In this document: in pieces, positions 5,562 to 6,172 of the stretch
Layout: each line of letters opens with the position of its first letter
How positions within the stretch are numbered: position 1 is the first letter of the stretch
Assembly (NCBI GenBank): GCA_040877415.1
Contig: JBBDNV010000056.1
Coordinates: 1 to 6,172 of the forward strand
Direction: 5' to 3'
DNA length: 6,172 nucleotides
Source of the DNA: JBBDNV01 sp040877415
GTDB lineage: Bacteria; Planctomycetota; Planctomycetia; Pirellulales; PALSA-1355
Translations under genes and position numbers: made by a program
The notes under the pieces: model-generated
Databases searched by the model: none
Seen by the model: the letters and a program-made list of their open reading frames with translations, nothing else
What the model was told of the DNA's origin: nothing

Positions 5562-6172
5562 TCATTTTATTGCCGCGACGACTTTCTTGGCGGCGTCGGT
5601 CAGTCCGGTGGCGCTGATGATGTCCTGCTTGCTGTCGGCCAGCATCTTGCGGGCCTGGTCGACTTCGGTGCCTTCGAGCCGCACGACCAAGGGAACGTTG
5701 AATCCGACGAGCTTGTACGCTTCCAACACGGCTTCGGCGATCGTGGTGCAGCGCATGATGCCGCCGAAAATGTTCACGAGCACGGCCTTGGTGCTTTTGT
5801 CATCCAACATAATGCGGAACGCTTCGGTCACCTGCTCGACGCCGGCGCCGCCGCCGACGTCGAGAAAATTGGCCGGCTCGCCGCCGTGCAGCTTGATCAA
5901 GTCCATGGTGCTCATCGCCAGCCCGGCGCCGTTCACCAGACAGCCGATGTTGCCGTCGAGCTTCACGTAGCTCAGACCCGCCTTGCCGGCCCGCACCTCG
6001 GCCGGCTGTTCCTCGGAAATGTCGCGCAGATCGGCCAGGTCTTTGTGGCGGAAGAGCCCGTTGTCGTCAAAGTTCATCTTGGCGTCGAGCGCCAACACGT
6101 CGCCCGAGCGGGTCACCACCAGCGGGTTGATCTCCGCCAGGCTGCAATCGCACTGGACGAACACGCGGCACA
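5562..6172 (-). CDS. sucC: Succinyl-CoA synthetase (ADP/GDP-forming), beta subunit, C-terminal part
   Basis: The gene enters from the right edge. About 202 C-terminal residues are present and roughly 185 N-terminal residues, including most of the ATP-grasp domain, lie outside the window. The beta subunit binds the nucleotide and succinate and contacts SucD's phospho-His. Visible signatures are AEINPLV followed by ALDAK, with the Asn and Asp 14 residues apart as for the two Mg-binding residues of the E. coli protein (N199, D213). Also present are DGNIGCLVNGAGLAMSTMD, HGGEPANFLDVGGGA, VNIFGGIMRC, VPLVVRLEGTE and a GLTDAAKKVVAAIK end. The C-terminal half is complete, with the TGA at 5562-5564. 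The first Met-capable codon visible (a GTG at 6162-6164) is internal, because coding continues beyond it. It leads the sucC-sucD pair; its promoter is off-window. Confidence 0.97.
   Translation of the reverse strand, partial: CRVFVQCDCSLAEINPLVVTRSGDVLALDAKMNFDDNGLFRHKDLADLRDISEEQPAEVRAGKAGLSYVKLDGNIGCLVNGAGLAMSTMDLIKLHGGEPANFLDVGGGAGVEQVTEAFRIMLDDKSTKAVLVNIFGGIMRCTTIAEAVLEAYKLVGFNVPLVVRLEGTEVDQARKMLADSKQDIISATGLTDAAKKVVAAIK

Noticed and set aside
4574..5617. 347-codon open frame on the plus strand
   Set aside because: Antisense to sucD, which is unambiguous. The product is rich in Asp, His, Arg and Ala with no family resemblance.

Overview
The window is GC-rich and most resembles a planctomycete chromosome, probably of the Pirellulales or a relative. 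The main reason is one long exported protein. It joins a Pirellula/Verrucomicrobium-type 'membrane-bound dehydrogenase' propeller to a HEAT-like helical region and a C-terminal CxxCH haem domain, an architecture known mainly from Planctomycetes and Verrucomicrobia. A TTG-started outer-membrane-type gene and one strong plus one absent Shine-Dalgarno site also fit. No mobile element, CRISPR array, rRNA or tRNA is visible.

Layout. Positions 1-170 are an upstream intergenic stretch with one weak promoter-like sequence. Positions 171-1361 (+) encode an exported protein: a signal peptide, a Pro/Ala/Tyr-rich linker with a YAPxP tandem repeat, and a region that looks like an outer-membrane beta-barrel. 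Positions 1362-1498 hold a good sigma70-like promoter (1381-1410), a GC hairpin with a T run (1418-1466) and a ribosome binding site. Positions 1499-4546 (+) encode the propeller-HEAT-cytochrome c protein. Positions 4547-4603 lie between convergent genes and contain a near-perfect 24-bp palindrome. Positions 4604-5488 (-) encode sucD and 5562-6172 (-) encode the C-terminal half of sucC, which continues past the right edge. The 73-nt sucC-sucD gap carries a hairpin, a strong Shine-Dalgarno site and a five-codon reading frame whose stop overlaps the sucD start.

How the genes relate. sucC and sucD encode the two subunits of succinyl-CoA synthetase, a core TCA-cycle enzyme, and are almost certainly one transcript reading leftward. 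The two plus-strand genes both encode exported, cell-envelope proteins. The second has its own likely promoter, so they need not be an operon. No functional link between the envelope genes and the TCA genes is visible; they are convergent neighbours.

I found no clearly new multi-gene system here. The most interesting points are in the non-coding sequence: the sucD leader mini-frame, the palindrome whose T run is on the unusual side, and the hairpin at the predicted transcription start of the dehydrogenase gene. The unknown substrate of the dehydrogenase-cytochrome fusion is also open.
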